Assembly: GCF_013377275.1 (NCBI RefSeq)
Contig: NZ_CP016615.1
Coordinates: 1,436,830-1,500,829, forward strand
DNA length: 64,000 bases
Source: Vespertiliibacter pulmonis
GTDB lineage: Bacteria; Pseudomonadota; Gammaproteobacteria; Enterobacterales; Pasteurellaceae
Reading direction: 5' to 3'
Made by a program: the position numbers and the translations under genes. Positions 47,047 to 57,665 of the stretch are shown piece by piece; positions within the stretch are counted from its first letter, which is position 1, and each line of letters begins with the position of its first letter. The notes below the pieces were generated by a model. It was not told where the DNA came from, searched no databases, and saw nothing but the letters and a program-made list of their open reading frames with translations.

Positions 47047-48191
47047 TTATTGGCAGAAATGTAGGATTAGCTTTTTTAAAAGTTCTTGAGTTGGGCTAAT
47101 AAAATGGCTATCTAGAAATTCATCAGGTTGATGAGCTTGTTTGATTGAGCCAGGACCAAGTACAAGTGTTGGGCAAATCTGCTGAATAAAGGGAGCTTCT
47201 GTACAATAATTTACCGTCCCGCATTTTTCGCCCAATAGTTTTTCTACTACTTGGACAATTTGTGCTGTATGCTGACATTCATAGCCTGGAATGCCACTAT
47301 GAATATGGCGAATTTCAATTTGATCCCCATATTGCTCAATCAGTGGCATTAGGCTTTGATTAAGTAGTGCTTGAAGATCTTGTACAGCTAGTTCAGGCAG
47401 GGGCCTAATTTCTAGTTGTAATTCACAGCAAGCACAAATTCGATTAAGGGCATCACCCCCGTGAATATTACCAAAATTCATTGTCGGGTAAGGAATTTTA
47501 AACAGTTCGTTGTGGTAATTATTCTGTAATGTCTGTTTTAGTTGAAGTAATTGTGTTGTTGCTTGGTGCATTATTTCAATAGCATTGATACCGTTTGCAG
47601 GATCGCTAGAATGCCCAGATTTACCTATAACAGTTATGGATTCAGCCATATGCCCTTTATGAGCTCGAATAGGTTTAAGCGAGGTTGGTTCACCAATAAT
47701 GGCACAATCTGGGCGAATATGGGCGTGTTGGGCAAAAGTTCTCGCTCCAAGCATTGTGGTTTCTTCATCAGCGGTAGCAAGAATTCGTAGTGGTTTTTGC
47801 AGAGTTGAGAGATCAAGTTGGCTTACTACATCAATGATAAACGCAAAAAATCCTTTCATATCAGCAGTACCAAGCCCGTACAATTTACCGTTATGCTCTG
47901 TTAAATCAAAGGGATCAAATTGCCAGCGATGTTGATCAAAGGGAACGGTATCCGTATGTCCAGCAAGGAGTAACCCGCCTTCCCCTTCTCCATAAGTTGC
48001 CAGTAAATTGTATTTTTCTCGGCTATTTTCTATCTTTATTACTTCAGTTTTAAATCCCAATTCAGCTAACCAATTAGCAAGTAAATCGATTAACGGTTTA
48101 TTTGTGAGATCATATTCAGGCTGTAAACTGCTAATCGTTGGAATCTGAATAAGTTGGCGATAGCGTTGTAAAAACGGGAGTTTTTTTTCAT
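47047..48191 (-). CDS. argE: Acetylornithine deacetylase, frame broken at an A8 tract after the start codon
   Basis: Zinc hydrolase converting N-acetylornithine to ornithine. The catalytic body is intact: [23 protein letters not shown] and the C-terminal [13 protein letters not shown]. The expected ArgE N-terminus ([18 protein letters not shown]) is encoded directly upstream, but the only fitting ATG (48189-48191, overlapping the upstream stop) is followed by eight A; nine would bring it in frame. As written, an in-frame start exists only at the TTG of 48060 (337 residues, lacking about 44). This may be a switchable tract, slippage-rescued expression, a real mutation or a read error. Confidence 0.88.
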
Positions 48192-48958
48192 TATTTATTA
48201 ACCTGTTTTAAAATGGCGAATCCCGCTACAATTTCCCAACTTAAAATAGTATAAAGGCTTAGCCGTTCTAATATTGGTAGGTAAGAGGTTGGTTCAAATA
48301 GCGAAAAAATAATAGCAGTTAAACCAATAATACCCGCAATTAAACTGAATCGTTTGAAAAAGATAAGTTTCGGTGAGTTTATAGTTAGCCCTGTGATAAT
48401 TAAGATGATATTGCCTAGACAAAAAGTAATGCCCATTCCTAAGTTTTGTAATCCGCCTTCTGTAAATTTCCCCCCTTGTGCAGAATAAATTAATGCCATT
48501 CCGCTTGCAAAACAGATAGATAAAATACTACTCATAACCCGAAATCCTTGGGTTGTGCGAGTTACTGCAAAAAGATAAATCAAAGCAAATAGATAGCCTT
48601 GTAGTAGAAAAGAAGCCCGAACGGCAAAAGAAAGAGGAGAGAGTTGTAATACACGATCATCAATAATTGTACCGATCGGTTGAGCTAGCTCAAAGAGAGT
48701 ATGCTGTGTATAGGTTAAGAGAGAAGGGCTGAATAAAATAGTAATAAATTCGGCGAAAAAGAAATAGATACCGATAAATACACTGAGTATAGCGAATAGC
48801 CGTATAACTAATAATTGGCTATGGCGTATGCAGGGATACATTAAAAAAGGGTAAAATTTGACCCCAAATGAACCGCTTGTAAAGTAATTTTCAAACTGTT
48901 GATAATGATAATTAAGGTGTTGTAATAGTTTTTGGCTTTTTTCTTTTATCGTTTTCAT
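48191..48958 (-). CDS. Multi-helix membrane protein, DUF998-like
   Basis: A 255-residue membrane protein with about seven hydrophobic helices after a short amphipathic N-terminus. I do not recognise it with certainty; the spacing of helices and [15 protein letters not shown] recall DUF998 proteins, whose function is unknown. I chose the ATG at 48958 over a TTG two codons upstream. Its TAA shares one base with the ATG of argE, so the two are probably co-transcribed. An uptake-signal word occurs near 48871. Confidence 0.6.
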   Translation of the reverse strand: MKTIKEKSQKLLQHLNYHYQQFENYFTSGSFGVKFYPFLMYPCIRHSQLLVIRLFAILSVFIGIYFFFAEFITILFSPSLLTYTQHTLFELAQPIGTIIDDRVLQLSPLSFAVRASFLLQGYLFALIYLFAVTRTTQGFRVMSSILSICFASGMALIYSAQGGKFTEGGLQNLGMGITFCLGNIILIITGLTINSPKLIFFKRFSLIAGIIGLTAIIFSLFEPTSYLPILERLSLYTILSWEIVAGFAILKQVNK

Positions 48959-49099
48959 TGGCAATTTAGTATAGCTTAGACAAATTTTGTTAAATTTATC
49001 ATAAAAGTTTTTCTTATGCAGAGCTATTCAAAAATAATTTGGTACTTGATTAAAAATTGGTTAAAGTAACAGCTCTTATTTTTTTAGCTTATTATAAAA

Positions 49100-49951
49100 A
49101 TGTCAGATATATTAATCCATCAACCTACCGTTGCTGTTATTACTTCAACCATTGGACGCCCTGAACTAGAGCGAGCTATTTTATCCGTAGAATCTCAAAC
49201 TTACCCGTGTAAACACTATGTATTTGTGGACGGTGAGGACTACGCTAAGCAAGCTAAAGCGATTTTAGATAAATTTCCTAATGTCATTGTAACCTATTTA
49301 CCAATGAATACAGGGAAAGATGGTTGGACAAACAGTAGTATCAATGCAATAGCTCCATTTCTAGTAAAAGAAGAGATAATTTGCTACTTAGATGATGATA
49401 ATTGGTATGAGCCAAACCATGTAGAAACAGGGGTGAAAACTTTGTTGGATACAGGAGCAGATTATGCTTACTCGTTGCGGAAAATGTATGATATTAATGG
49501 AAATTATGTGTGTATAGATACTATGGAATCTATTGGGTACTATGAAAATAAAATTGCAGATAAATTAAATTATAACGTGGAGTCTAGCAATGGTGGATTT
49601 TCTATGAAATGGCGGTTTTCTAAAAATTTTCACATAGATACAAACTGCTATGTAATGAAGCGTCAAACAGCAAAAATGGTTGCAGTAAATTGGCATAGTG
49701 GAGCATCAAATGATACCAATGTGTTAGCGGCACTTAATCAGCTTAAATATATTGGCAAATGTACAAAGCATATTTCCGTGAACTATATTCTTGATGTAAC
49801 AAGATATATGCCTGCATTTATCGAAAATGTGAAAGAAAAACTGACTCTAACTTCAGAACAGTCGGCCGAACTTGGATACAAGTTTCTTAAATTAATTAAT
49901 GAAAGGCATATAGCGGAGAATAATGGAAAGTATCCTTGGGATTTTGATTAA
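49100..49951 (+). CDS. GT2-family glycosyltransferase
   Basis: A 283-residue GT-A fold glycosyltransferase. It begins with V-A-V-I-T-S-T-I-G-R-P-E-L and carries the nucleotide-sugar Asp motif C-Y-L-D-D-D-N-W near residue 100. Its place is the cytoplasm, most likely acting on lipooligosaccharide or another surface glycan. The gene stands alone between the argE operon (divergent) and metK, so the pathway cannot be told from context. The upstream ribosome site is weak. Confidence 0.78.
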   Translation: MSDILIHQPTVAVITSTIGRPELERAILSVESQTYPCKHYVFVDGEDYAKQAKAILDKFPNVIVTYLPMNTGKDGWTNSSINAIAPFLVKEEIICYLDDDNWYEPNHVETGVKTLLDTGADYAYSLRKMYDINGNYVCIDTMESIGYYENKIADKLNYNVESSNGGFSMKWRFSKNFHIDTNCYVMKRQTAKMVAVNWHSGASNDTNVLAALNQLKYIGKCTKHISVNYILDVTRYMPAFIENVKEKLTLTSEQSAELGYKFLKLINERHIAENNGKYPWDFD

Positions 49952-49958
49952 AGATCGC

Positions 49959-49995
49959 TTGTTCAAATAGCATAGTTTGTGTATTATAGACGTCT
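49959..49995 (+). promoter_or_regulatory. metK promoter with MetJ (met) box
   Basis: TTGTTC (49959-49964), a 17-base spacer and TATTAT (49982-49987) form a sigma-70 promoter. Directly after the -10 comes AGACGTCT (49988-49995), a perfect 8-of-8 met box, placed where bound MetJ would block initiation. The second half-site of the usual tandem is weak (AGATGGAA). Confidence 0.7.
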
Positions 49996-50027
49996 AGATG
50001 GAAGAACTTCCAGTTGAGTGAATTTCT

Positions 50028-50073
50028 ACAAGCGGTTAGATTTTGCAAATTTTTTGCATAATTTACCGCTTGT
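50028..50073. repeat. Inverted uptake-signal pair in metK leader
   Basis: ACAAGCGGT (50028-50036) and ACCGCTTGT (50065-50073) are exact complements 28 bases apart, lying between the metK promoter and its ribosome site, so the metK mRNA leader would carry a 9-bp hairpin. Confidence 0.7.
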
Positions 50074-50112
50074 TTATTGAGAAAAATTTATATAAATCAA
50101 AAGGATAGCAAG

Positions 50113-51267
50113 ATGGCGATCAATTTATTTACATCTGAATCGGTTTCAGAAGGGCATCCAGACAAAATTGCAGACCAAATTTCTGATGCAGTACTAGATG
50201 AAATTATTAAGCAAGACCCTAAAGCACGAGTGGCTTGTGAAACCTATGTAAAAACAGGTATGGCATTAGTCGGTGGCGAAATTACCACTTCAGCATGGGT
50301 AGATATTGAGAATTTAACTCGAAAAGTCATCTGCGATATTGGCTATACGCATTCAGATATGGGATTTGATGCACATTCTTGTGCGGTGCTAAATGCTATC
50401 GGGAAGCAATCACCAGATATTAATCAGGGGGTTGATCGTGCTAACCCACTAGAACAAGGAGCAGGCGATCAGGGCATTATGTTTGGCTATGCAACAAATG
50501 AAACAGAAGTGTTGATGCCAGCACCTATTACTTATGCACACCGTTTAATGGAGCAGCAAGCGAAAGTGCGTAAAAATGGTACGTTAGATTGGTTGCGTCC
50601 AGATGCAAAAAGCCAACTAACATTTATTTATGAAGATAACAAAATCAAAGGTATTGATGCCGTCGTGCTTTCTACTCAACACGCAGAACACGTTTCACAA
50701 AAAGAAGTGTTTGAAGGAGTAATGGAAGAAATCATCAAGCCAATTTTACCAAGTGAATGGTTAAGCCAAAATACCAAATATTTCATTAACCCAACAGGGC
50801 GTTTTGTGATTGGTGGTCCAATGGGCGATTGTGGTTTAACGGGGCGTAAAATTATTGTTGATACTTACGGCGGTGCAGCACGTCACGGTGGCGGCGCTTT
50901 CTCAGGTAAAGATCCATCTAAAGTAGACCGTTCAGCGGCTTATGCAGCTCGTTATGTGGCAAAAAATATTGTCGCAGCAGGTTTAGCGGATCGTTGTGAA
51001 ATTCAGCTTTCTTATGCAATCGGTATTGCTGAACCAACTTCTATTATGGTGGAAACTTTTGGAACTGGAAAGGTAAGCAATGAAATATTAGTAAAATTAG
51101 TGCGTGAATTTTTTGATTTACGTCCTTATGGCTTAATTCAAATGCTTGACTTAATTCGCCCAATTTACCGTGAAACGGCAGCCTATGGGCATTTTGGGCG
51201 TGAATATTTCCCTTGGGAAAAAACCGATAAAGCAGCCGAATTGCGTGAAGCTGCAGGATTAAAATAA
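50113..51267 (+). CDS. metK: S-adenosylmethionine synthetase
   Basis: Makes S-adenosylmethionine from methionine and ATP. The 384-residue length from the ATG at 50113 equals the E. coli enzyme; AAGGA lies 7 bases before it, so upstream in-frame codons are not used. Signatures G-H-P-D-K-I-A-D-Q near residue 14, [11 protein letters not shown] near residue 117 and G-G-G-A-F-S-G-K-D near residue 260 are present. A met box overlaps its promoter. Confidence 0.98.
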   Translation: MAINLFTSESVSEGHPDKIADQISDAVLDEIIKQDPKARVACETYVKTGMALVGGEITTSAWVDIENLTRKVICDIGYTHSDMGFDAHSCAVLNAIGKQSPDINQGVDRANPLEQGAGDQGIMFGYATNETEVLMPAPITYAHRLMEQQAKVRKNGTLDWLRPDAKSQLTFIYEDNKIKGIDAVVLSTQHAEHVSQKEVFEGVMEEIIKPILPSEWLSQNTKYFINPTGRFVIGGPMGDCGLTGRKIIVDTYGGAARHGGGAFSGKDPSKVDRSAAYAARYVAKNIVAAGLADRCEIQLSYAIGIAEPTSIMVETFGTGKVSNEILVKLVREFFDLRPYGLIQMLDLIRPIYRETAAYGHFGREYFPWEKTDKAAELREAAGLK

Positions 51268-51300
51268 ATAAGTTTATAAAAGTAAAAAATTTTAAATATT

Positions 51301-51336
51301 AAGGCTGACTGTGTATTTGCATAGTCAGCTTTTTTG
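51301..51336 (+). terminator. Rho-independent terminator after metK
   Basis: Thirteen-bp stem with two G-T pairs (51301-51313 with 51320-51332), a 6-base loop and a long T-run. Confidence 0.85.
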
Positions 51337-51386
51337 TTTTTTTATAAAGCATTAAGAATTTTTTTGTGAAATACTTCACATTTTTA

Positions 51387-51414
51387 CTTGAAATATACTT
51401 GACAATCCCAATTT
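51387..51414 (+). promoter_or_regulatory. Sigma-32 heat-shock promoter of clpB
   Basis: CTTGAAA (51387-51393), 13 bases, then CCCAATTT (51407-51414) matches the RpoH pattern CTTGAAA-N13-15-CCCCATNT with few changes, 76 bases before clpB. Confidence 0.8.
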
Positions 51415-51489
51415 ATGTTTTGTAGCAAGAGCATTCAGAAATGCTTATCAGATTTTAAAACAGAATAAATAGGAATATTAGGAAAATAT

Positions 51490-54063
51490 ATGAATATAGA
51501 TAAATTTACCAGTAAATTTCAAGCTGCGATTGCAGATGCTCAGTCGTTAGCAGTTGGGAAAGATAATGCTTACATTGAGCCAGTGCATTTGATGTTAGCG
51601 TTACTTCAGCAAAATGATAGTGCGATCACACCGCTTGTAACAGCGTTAAATGTTCCTGTTACACAATTAGTGAGTGAGTTAGAACAGAATATTAACCGTT
51701 TGCCACAAGTGCAAGGTTCTAATATTCAACTTTCTCAGCAATTAGTTCGTTTACTGAATCAGTGCGATAAATTAGCTCAACAGTTTGGCGATAGCTTTAT
51801 TTCATCTGAACTATTTATATTAGCGGCATTAGAAGATAGTGGAGAATTAGGCAAATTATTAAAGAATTTAGGGCTGACAAAAGAGAAAGTAACAGCTGTA
51901 ATTCAAAAAATTCGTGGAGGAGAGAACGTGAATAGTCAAAATGCGGAAGAAACCCGCCAAGCATTACAAAAATATACGGTAGATTTAACCGAACGTGCGA
52001 GAAGTGGCAAACTTGATCCTGTTATTGGGCGTGATGAAGAAATCCGCCGTACTATTCAAGTATTACAACGTCGTACTAAAAATAATCCCGTTCTTATTGG
52101 TGAGCCGGGTGTTGGTAAAACAGCGATTGTAGAAGGATTAGCACAACGTATTGTTAATGGTGAAGTGCCAGAAGGGTTAAAAAATAAACGAGTATTATCC
52201 CTTGATATGGGGGCATTGATTGCTGGTGCTAAATACCGTGGTGAATTCGAAGAACGTTTAAAAGCCGTATTAAAAGAACTGGCTAAAGAAGAAGGGCAAG
52301 TTATTTTATTTATTGATGAAATTCATACTATGGTCGGTGCAGGGAAAACTGACGGTGCAATGGACGCAGGAAACTTACTCAAACCGTCTTTGGCTCGTGG
52401 CGAATTACACTGTGTTGGAGCAACAACTCTTGATGAGTATCGTCAGTATATTGAAAAAGATGCAGCCCTTGAACGCCGTTTCCAAAAAGTGTTAGTTGAT
52501 GAACCAACAGTGGAAGATACCATTGCTATTTTGCGTGGTTTGAAAGAGCGTTATGAAATTCATCATCACGTTCAGATCACCGATCCTGCGATTGTTGCTG
52601 CAGCAACATTATCGCATCGTTATATTAGTGATCGTCAATTACCTGATAAAGCAATTGATTTAATTGATGAGGCAGCATCAAGTTTACGTATGGAAATTGA
52701 TTCTAAGCCTGAGCCACTTGATCGGTTAGAACGTCGTATTATTCAGCTTAAATTGGAGCAACAAGCGTTACAAAAAGAAGATGATGAAGCGAGTAAACAG
52801 CGACTTGCAAAATTAGTTGAGGATCTAACTGCTCGTGAGCGTGAATATGCGGAGCTTGAAGAAGTGTGGAAAGCAGAAAAATCTGCGTTACTTGGTGCAC
52901 AGCATATTAAAGAAGAGTTAGAAACAGCCCGTTTAAAAATGGAACAAGCACGCAGAGAAAATGACTTTGAGAAAATGGCAGAGTTGCAATATGGCATTAT
53001 TCCAAATTTAGAAAAACAACTTGCAGACGCAGAGAAAAGTGAATTTGATGAGCATAGTGGACAACTATTGCGTACTCGAGTAACAGACGAAGAAATCGCG
53101 GAAGTACTTTCTCGTGCCACAGGTATTCCTGTTTCTAAAATGATGGAAGGAGAAAAAGAAAAGCTACTTAACATGGAAGAAGTGCTACACAAACGTGTGA
53201 TTGGACAGGCAGAAGCTGTTGATGCGGTTGCCAATGCAATTCGCCGTAGCCGTGCTGGATTATCTGATCCTAATCGCCCAATTGGCTCATTCCTATTCCT
53301 TGGACCAACAGGAGTCGGTAAAACGGAATTGTGCAAAACCTTAGCAAATTTCTTATTTGATAGTGAAGATGCAATGATTCGGATTGATATGTCTGAATTT
53401 ATGGAAAAACATAGTGTATCTCGTTTAGTTGGTGCACCTCCGGGTTATGTTGGCTATGAAGAGGGTGGTTATTTAACCGAAGCTGTTCGCCGTCGTCCAT
53501 ATTCAGTGATTTTACTTGACGAAGTGGAGAAGGCACACCCAGATGTCTTTAATATTTTACTACAAGTGCTTGATGATGGACGTTTAACAGACGGTCAAGG
53601 GCGTACAGTTGATTTCCGTAACACTGTTGTGATTATGACTTCAAACTTGGGTTCACATTTAATCCAAGAGAATGCGGAAAATATGAGTTACGATGAAATG
53701 AAATCAATGGTAATGAATGTGGTTGGACAACATTTCCGTCCAGAGTTTATTAACCGTATTGATGAAACAGTTGTATTCCACCCGTTAGATAAAGCAAATA
53801 TTCGTGCGATTGCTCGTATTCAGTTACAACGTTTAATTAAACGTATGGCGGAACATGGTTATGATGTGAGAGTAACAGATACAGCGGTAGATCATATTGG
53901 TGAAGCAGGATTTGATCCATTATTTGGAGCAAGACCTCTTAAACGTGCGATTCAACAAGAAGTTGAAAATCCATTAGCACAACAAATTTTATCAGGTAAA
54001 TTGTTACCAAATAAAGAGGTTGTAGTGGATTATCAAGAAGGGCAAATTGTTGCTGTTCAATAA
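51490..54063 (+). CDS. clpB: ClpB disaggregase chaperone
   Basis: Hexameric Hsp100 ATPase that, with DnaK, rescues aggregated proteins. The 857-residue protein has an N-terminal double Clp domain (about 1-145), first AAA+ module with Walker A G-E-P-G-V-G-K-T near residue 205, the long coiled-coil middle domain (about 410-520) that distinguishes ClpB from ClpA and ClpC, and a second AAA+ module with G-P-T-G-V-G-K-T near 605. Pore loops K-Y-R-G-E-F and G-Y-V-G-Y are visible. Transcribed from a sigma-32 promoter. Confidence 0.98.
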   Translation: MNIDKFTSKFQAAIADAQSLAVGKDNAYIEPVHLMLALLQQNDSAITPLVTALNVPVTQLVSELEQNINRLPQVQGSNIQLSQQLVRLLNQCDKLAQQFGDSFISSELFILAALEDSGELGKLLKNLGLTKEKVTAVIQKIRGGENVNSQNAEETRQALQKYTVDLTERARSGKLDPVIGRDEEIRRTIQVLQRRTKNNPVLIGEPGVGKTAIVEGLAQRIVNGEVPEGLKNKRVLSLDMGALIAGAKYRGEFEERLKAVLKELAKEEGQVILFIDEIHTMVGAGKTDGAMDAGNLLKPSLARGELHCVGATTLDEYRQYIEKDAALERRFQKVLVDEPTVEDTIAILRGLKERYEIHHHVQITDPAIVAAATLSHRYISDRQLPDKAIDLIDEAASSLRMEIDSKPEPLDRLERRIIQLKLEQQALQKEDDEASKQRLAKLVEDLTAREREYAELEEVWKAEKSALLGAQHIKEELETARLKMEQARRENDFEKMAELQYGIIPNLEKQLADAEKSEFDEHSGQLLRTRVTDEEIAEVLSRATGIPVSKMMEGEKEKLLNMEEVLHKRVIGQAEAVDAVANAIRRSRAGLSDPNRPIGSFLFLGPTGVGKTELCKTLANFLFDSEDAMIRIDMSEFMEKHSVSRLVGAPPGYVGYEEGGYLTEAVRRRPYSVILLDEVEKAHPDVFNILLQVLDDGRLTDGQGRTVDFRNTVVIMTSNLGSHLIQENAENMSYDEMKSMVMNVVGQHFRPEFINRIDETVVFHPLDKANIRAIARIQLQRLIKRMAEHGYDVRVTDTAVDHIGEAGFDPLFGARPLKRAIQQEVENPLAQQILSGKLLPNKEVVVDYQEGQIVAVQ

Positions 54064-54100
54064 GTTTAGATTTGCTTAATAGAATTACAGAAGTATTAAG

Positions 54101-54130
54101 AAAAAGACCGCTTGTAGTAGCGGTCTTTTT
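54101..54130 (+). terminator. Terminator after clpB containing an uptake signal
   Basis: Twelve-bp stem AAAAAGACCGCT/AGCGGTCTTTTT with a 6-base loop, followed by more T. The left arm contains ACCGCTTGT, so the terminator is built from an uptake-signal word. Confidence 0.9.
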
Positions 54131-54146
54131 TTATAACAAGTAAGCG

Positions 54147-54824
54147 CTATGGCCAGTATTTATCAATTTCAGCTCGAATTGCGTTGGCAGTTTCTTTGCC
54201 TTTTTCACCGACTAAGGCACGGCCTGCAATGAATACTTTTGCATTTTTAATATCTTTAAATAGATGAATTTCTTCAGGTACAATACCACCTGTAATAGAA
54301 AGTTCTAAGCCAAGTTCTTCAAGTTTTTTCATTTTGGCAATATCTTCATTTGTCCAGCCTTTACCTGCTAATTCAGCATCACGAGAGCGGTGATAAATTG
54401 CTTGTTTAACGCCTAAATCTACCCATTCTTGTGCATCTTCAAATGTCCAGTTGCCGTAGATTTCGATTTGAATTTCTTTTTTGACTTTCAATTCAGGGTG
54501 GGCTTGGTTAAATTCATCAGCCACTTTTTTACAGGCTGCTTTTGTTGCAGGGTGCGCCGCCGCAGAGACCGTAAGCCAATCCGCCCCAGCTTCAAATGCC
54601 ATTTTGGCTAAAATTGCACCGCCATCGGTAGTTTTTAAATCGCAGACTAGAATATGATTAGGGTGTAATGCACGTAATGTGCTTACTGCTTTCATTCCTT
54701 CTGCACAGGCTAGGATTGTCCCAATTTCAATAATATCCACAACATTTTCTGCTTGTTTAGCGTCAGCAACTGCTTTTTCAAGGCTGAGAGAATCAAGAGC
54801 AATTTGAAGTAATGGTTTAGACAT
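54147..54824 (-). CDS. ulaD: 3-keto-L-gulonate-6-phosphate decarboxylase UlaD
   Basis: Magnesium-dependent decarboxylase of the orotidine-5'-phosphate decarboxylase fold giving L-xylulose 5-phosphate and CO2 in L-ascorbate breakdown. In 225 residues it shows Q-I-A-L-D near residue 8, the catalytic V-C-D-L-K-T-T-D-G-G segment near residue 60 and the phosphate-binding S-I-T-G-G-I near residue 177. Fourth enzyme step gene of the minus-strand ula operon, 108 bases after ulaC across an uptake-signal hairpin. Confidence 0.92.
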   Translation of the reverse strand: MSKPLLQIALDSLSLEKAVADAKQAENVVDIIEIGTILACAEGMKAVSTLRALHPNHILVCDLKTTDGGAILAKMAFEAGADWLTVSAAAHPATKAACKKVADEFNQAHPELKVKKEIQIEIYGNWTFEDAQEWVDLGVKQAIYHRSRDAELAGKGWTNEDIAKMKKLEELGLELSITGGIVPEEIHLFKDIKNAKVFIAGRALVGEKGKETANAIRAEIDKYWP

Positions 54825-54857
54825 ATAAATTCCTTATAAACGTAAAGATGAATAAAT

Positions 54858-54909
54858 AGCGGTTAGTTTCTTTAGTAAAAATGCAAAATTTAGATTTGAT
54901 CTAACCGCT
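54858..54909. repeat. Inverted uptake-signal pair between ulaC and ulaD
   Basis: AGCGGTTAG (54858-54866) and CTAACCGCT (54901-54909) pair exactly over 9 bp, 34 bases apart, within the ula operon. It may tune read-through from ulaC into ulaD. Confidence 0.6.
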
Positions 54910-54932
54910 TGCTGTTTTTTATTCAGACTAAA

Positions 54933-55400
54933 TTAACCTAATACAGCATCAATAACAGCATAGACTTCTTCAGGTGTATTACAACGGCGGATTTTATCTA
55001 AATCAACGCCTGTATCGCTATCTGGATCATCAAGTACTTGAGTAATTTCCATTAAGCCTTGCATATGTTGATCAGAATCGCTTCCTGCTAGTGTGAGTAA
55101 AACGTGTACAGGTTCATCATCGCCATCAAAATAGATAGGATCTTTTAAAGTAACTAGAGCAAAGGAGGTTTTAATTACACCTTCTTCTGGACGGGCGTGA
55201 GGCATTGCAAGCCCAGGAGCAAGAATGATGTAAGGCCCCATCTCTTTGATTTTATTGATAATATTATCGTAATAGCGAGGCTCAATTGTGCCTGCTTTTA
55301 ACAGTAAGTCTGTTCCGATTTTGATTGCTTCTTCCCAGTTACTAGCAGATTGGTTTAAACGAATAGAGTCATTTTCAATGAGAGATTGTTTAAGGTTCAT
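54933..55400 (-). CDS. ulaC: PTS ascorbate EIIA component UlaC
   Basis: Soluble phosphocarrier of the L-ascorbate phosphotransferase system, 155 residues of the PTS EIIA type-2 family. The phosphorylated His is His68 in G-L-A-M-P-H-A-R-P. It receives phosphate from HPr and passes it to the EIIB domain. Located 68 bases after the fused ulaA-ulaB gene with an AAGGA ribosome site. Confidence 0.92.
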   Translation of the reverse strand: MNLKQSLIENDSIRLNQSASNWEEAIKIGTDLLLKAGTIEPRYYDNIINKIKEMGPYIILAPGLAMPHARPEEGVIKTSFALVTLKDPIYFDGDDEPVHVLLTLAGSDSDQHMQGLMEITQVLDDPDSDTGVDLDKIRRCNTPEEVYAVIDAVLG

Positions 55401-55468
55401 ATAACGTCCTTATAAAATAGTTAAATATAAAAGATAAATCCCCTAGCAGGGCTAGGGGAGAGAATAGA

Positions 55469-57277
55469 CTATTTTTGTTGATGCTTCTTGATAAGTTCAA
55501 TTAATTCATCACCAAATGAATTTGGGTTAAGCATATTTTGTACACCAAGTACTGATTTTCCTTCACCTACTGTGATTTCATCAGCAAGATGGCGAGATGA
55601 CACGATAATATCAACTTCATTTAATTTGCCTTTGTAGTCAGTAACAGCACAAGAGTCCATTACATTTGGAATACCACGTTTGTCTAAGTAGCCTTTGATC
55701 TTCATTTTCATCATCATTGATGATCCTTGGCCTGAACCACATACTGCTAAGATACGGATTGGTTTTACATCTGATGTACTATCTGTTGTGGTATTTTCAA
55801 TAGAAGATTTTTCCATTTCTACTTTTTCGGCAACTTGTTCAACAACATCATTACCATATCCGTCCATTTGTTCTAATGTCTTGCCAGCCGCTTTAGCTGC
55901 AGCTTCTTCAGCACGGAGTTTTTTAGCTGCAAAGCCCATATAAACTAGACATAATGCGAGGATAATGAAGAAAAATCCAGGAATACTAACAATACCTTGC
56001 AATACTGGAGGGAAGAATAATGCCCAGTCAGCCATACCCATCCAACCATTAAATATGGTACCTTGGCTTGCGAGTAATTGAATAACCCAAGCTGAACCTA
56101 AGACTTCAATAATACCCATCACAAAACAGATCTTCATAACTGCTTTCCAACCACCAAATTGGTTTGCAAAAACACCAATAGTTGCGTTAGAGAAGAACAT
56201 TGGAATAAAACCTGGAATGATAAGTACTGGTGAACTAAAGCCGAGTAGAAGACCAACTGCAACGAATTGGCCAATCGCACCCCACATAAAACCAAATACC
56301 ATTGCATTTGGAGAGAAGGCGTAAATTGCCGCACAGTCAATTGCTAATACAGAATTAGGAATAACACGTTCAGAGATACCTTTAAATGCCTCTGAAAGTT
56401 CAGCAACGAACATACGAACGCCCGTGACGATAATTTGAATTGCAACGGCAAATTTTAACCCCATTTCAAGGATATACATAAACCAGTGAGTTTTTCCTGC
56501 CATTGCTTGCAAGTTGTCTAAACCAAATGAAAGCAGAATAATACCAAAGAAAATCGTCATGACTAATGCGGTTGCAGATATACTATCGTGGAAAATCTGT
56601 AACCATTTTGGTAATTTCATATTATCTACACTATCATTTTTGTCCCCAAGTTTAGGTGCAAGTTTAACGGCGACCCAAGAGGCAATTTGTTGTTGGTGCC
56701 CAATTGAGAACCCTGCACCCCCCGTGACTGCTTGAGTAGGTTTATACATAATATTAGATGATATACCCCAATAGAGTGCCATTAATACTGCTGTATAGAT
56801 AACCGTTTCCCACATTGAAGCACCGATGATCATATAGAACACTGCAACTAAGCCTGCTTGTTGGAACATAATATGCCCAGTAAGCATAATGGTACGAATA
56901 CCTGTAATGCGTCTAAAGATAACTAATAAAATATTTAAAAAGAGAGCAAGAATAACCGCATAACCTACCCAAGCATAGTTATCTGCCATTGTTTGAATAG
57001 TTGCCTGCATACTTGTATAAGGGTCTATAACTGCACCTGTCAAATCATGATATTTCGACAGACCTGCAATCACAGGTTTGAAGTTTGATACTAAAAATCC
57101 AGCACCTGCCTGCACAATCATAAAGCCCACAATAGTCTTAATGGTGCCTTTAATTACCGTCGTAGTATCTTTTTTTAATAGAATATAGCCGAGACAAGCG
57201 ACTATACCAAGTAAGAAAGGTGCTTTTGAAAGTACCTGATCATTAAAACCTAAAAATAGGTTGTAGAGCGTTTCCAT
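55469..57277 (-). CDS. ulaA: PTS ascorbate permease, EIIC-EIIB fusion (UlaA-UlaB)
   Basis: Inner-membrane transporter that phosphorylates L-ascorbate as it enters. The 602-residue chain joins the polytopic EIIC domain (about residues 1-455, with about eleven helices), a charged linker, and a soluble EIIB domain (about 507-602). The phosphorylated Cys is Cys513 in [11 protein letters not shown]. In E. coli the two are separate proteins. Strong AGGTACTCCT region before the ATG. Divergent from ulaG. Confidence 0.95.
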   Translation of the reverse strand: METLYNLFLGFNDQVLSKAPFLLGIVACLGYILLKKDTTTVIKGTIKTIVGFMIVQAGAGFLVSNFKPVIAGLSKYHDLTGAVIDPYTSMQATIQTMADNYAWVGYAVILALFLNILLVIFRRITGIRTIMLTGHIMFQQAGLVAVFYMIIGASMWETVIYTAVLMALYWGISSNIMYKPTQAVTGGAGFSIGHQQQIASWVAVKLAPKLGDKNDSVDNMKLPKWLQIFHDSISATALVMTIFFGIILLSFGLDNLQAMAGKTHWFMYILEMGLKFAVAIQIIVTGVRMFVAELSEAFKGISERVIPNSVLAIDCAAIYAFSPNAMVFGFMWGAIGQFVAVGLLLGFSSPVLIIPGFIPMFFSNATIGVFANQFGGWKAVMKICFVMGIIEVLGSAWVIQLLASQGTIFNGWMGMADWALFFPPVLQGIVSIPGFFFIILALCLVYMGFAAKKLRAEEAAAKAAGKTLEQMDGYGNDVVEQVAEKVEMEKSSIENTTTDSTSDVKPIRILAVCGSGQGSSMMMKMKIKGYLDKRGIPNVMDSCAVTDYKGKLNEVDIIVSSRHLADEITVGEGKSVLGVQNMLNPNSFGDELIELIKKHQQK

Positions 57278-57352
57278 AGGAGTACCTCTAAATTATGTGA
57301 TAAAAAGAAATTCCAAAAGAAGAAATTAGTCATAGTTTCATCAAAATGAACC

Positions 57353-57368
57353 TATGATGGCTATCATA
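57353..57368. promoter_or_regulatory. Palindrome upstream of ulaA, candidate operator
   Basis: TATGATGGCTATCATA has 6-base arms around GGCT, 76 bases before the ulaA start in the divergent ula control region (57278-57693). Candidate UlaR operator; motif not verified. Confidence 0.45.
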
Positions 57369-57407
57369 TCAGCAATAAAAGATTATAAAAGATTGAATTT
57401 GATTGTT

Positions 57408-57423
57408 TGTGAGCAACTTCACA
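57408..57423. promoter_or_regulatory. CRP-cAMP site, ula control region
   Basis: TGTGAGCAACTTCACA is a perfect match to TGTGA-N6-TCACA, 131 bases before ulaA. Fits catabolite control of a PTS sugar-acid operon. Confidence 0.85.
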
Positions 57424-57587
57424 AAATTTTTTAAAAGTTAGTAAATTTCTTTTTTATTTTTATGATAAGAGAAGTGGATTCCCTATAATCCTATAAATTA
57501 CACAATAGGCGAATTATCATAAACTAAGTAAGAATATTAAATTATTTGCGTATGGTAATGATTTTAATTAGATATTATTTAACAGAA

Positions 57588-57603
57588 TGCGAACTACATC
57601 ACA
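57588..57603. promoter_or_regulatory. Second CRP-cAMP site, ulaG side
   Basis: TGCGAACTACATCACA matches TGTGA-N6-TCACA at 9 of 10 positions, 91 bases before ulaG, so each divergent promoter appears to have its own CRP site. Confidence 0.75.
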
Positions 57604-57627
57604 TTTTTGTTAGTTAATTATTGTGTT

Positions 57628-57665
57628 ATTACTTTTGATTATATATGATTACTTTTGATTATATA
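57628..57665 (+). repeat. Two 18-base direct repeats upstream of ulaG
   Basis: ATTACTTTTGATTATATA occurs at 57628-57645 and again at 57648-57665, a 20-base period or about two helical turns, ending 28 bases before the ulaG ATG. The position fits a paired repressor site, probably for UlaR. Confidence 0.75.

Noticed and set aside
52743..53336. A 197-codon minus-strand open frame inside clpB
   Set aside because: Ser/Cys/Arg-rich translation with no domain resemblance, fully inside a highly conserved plus-strand gene; a shadow of coding bias.
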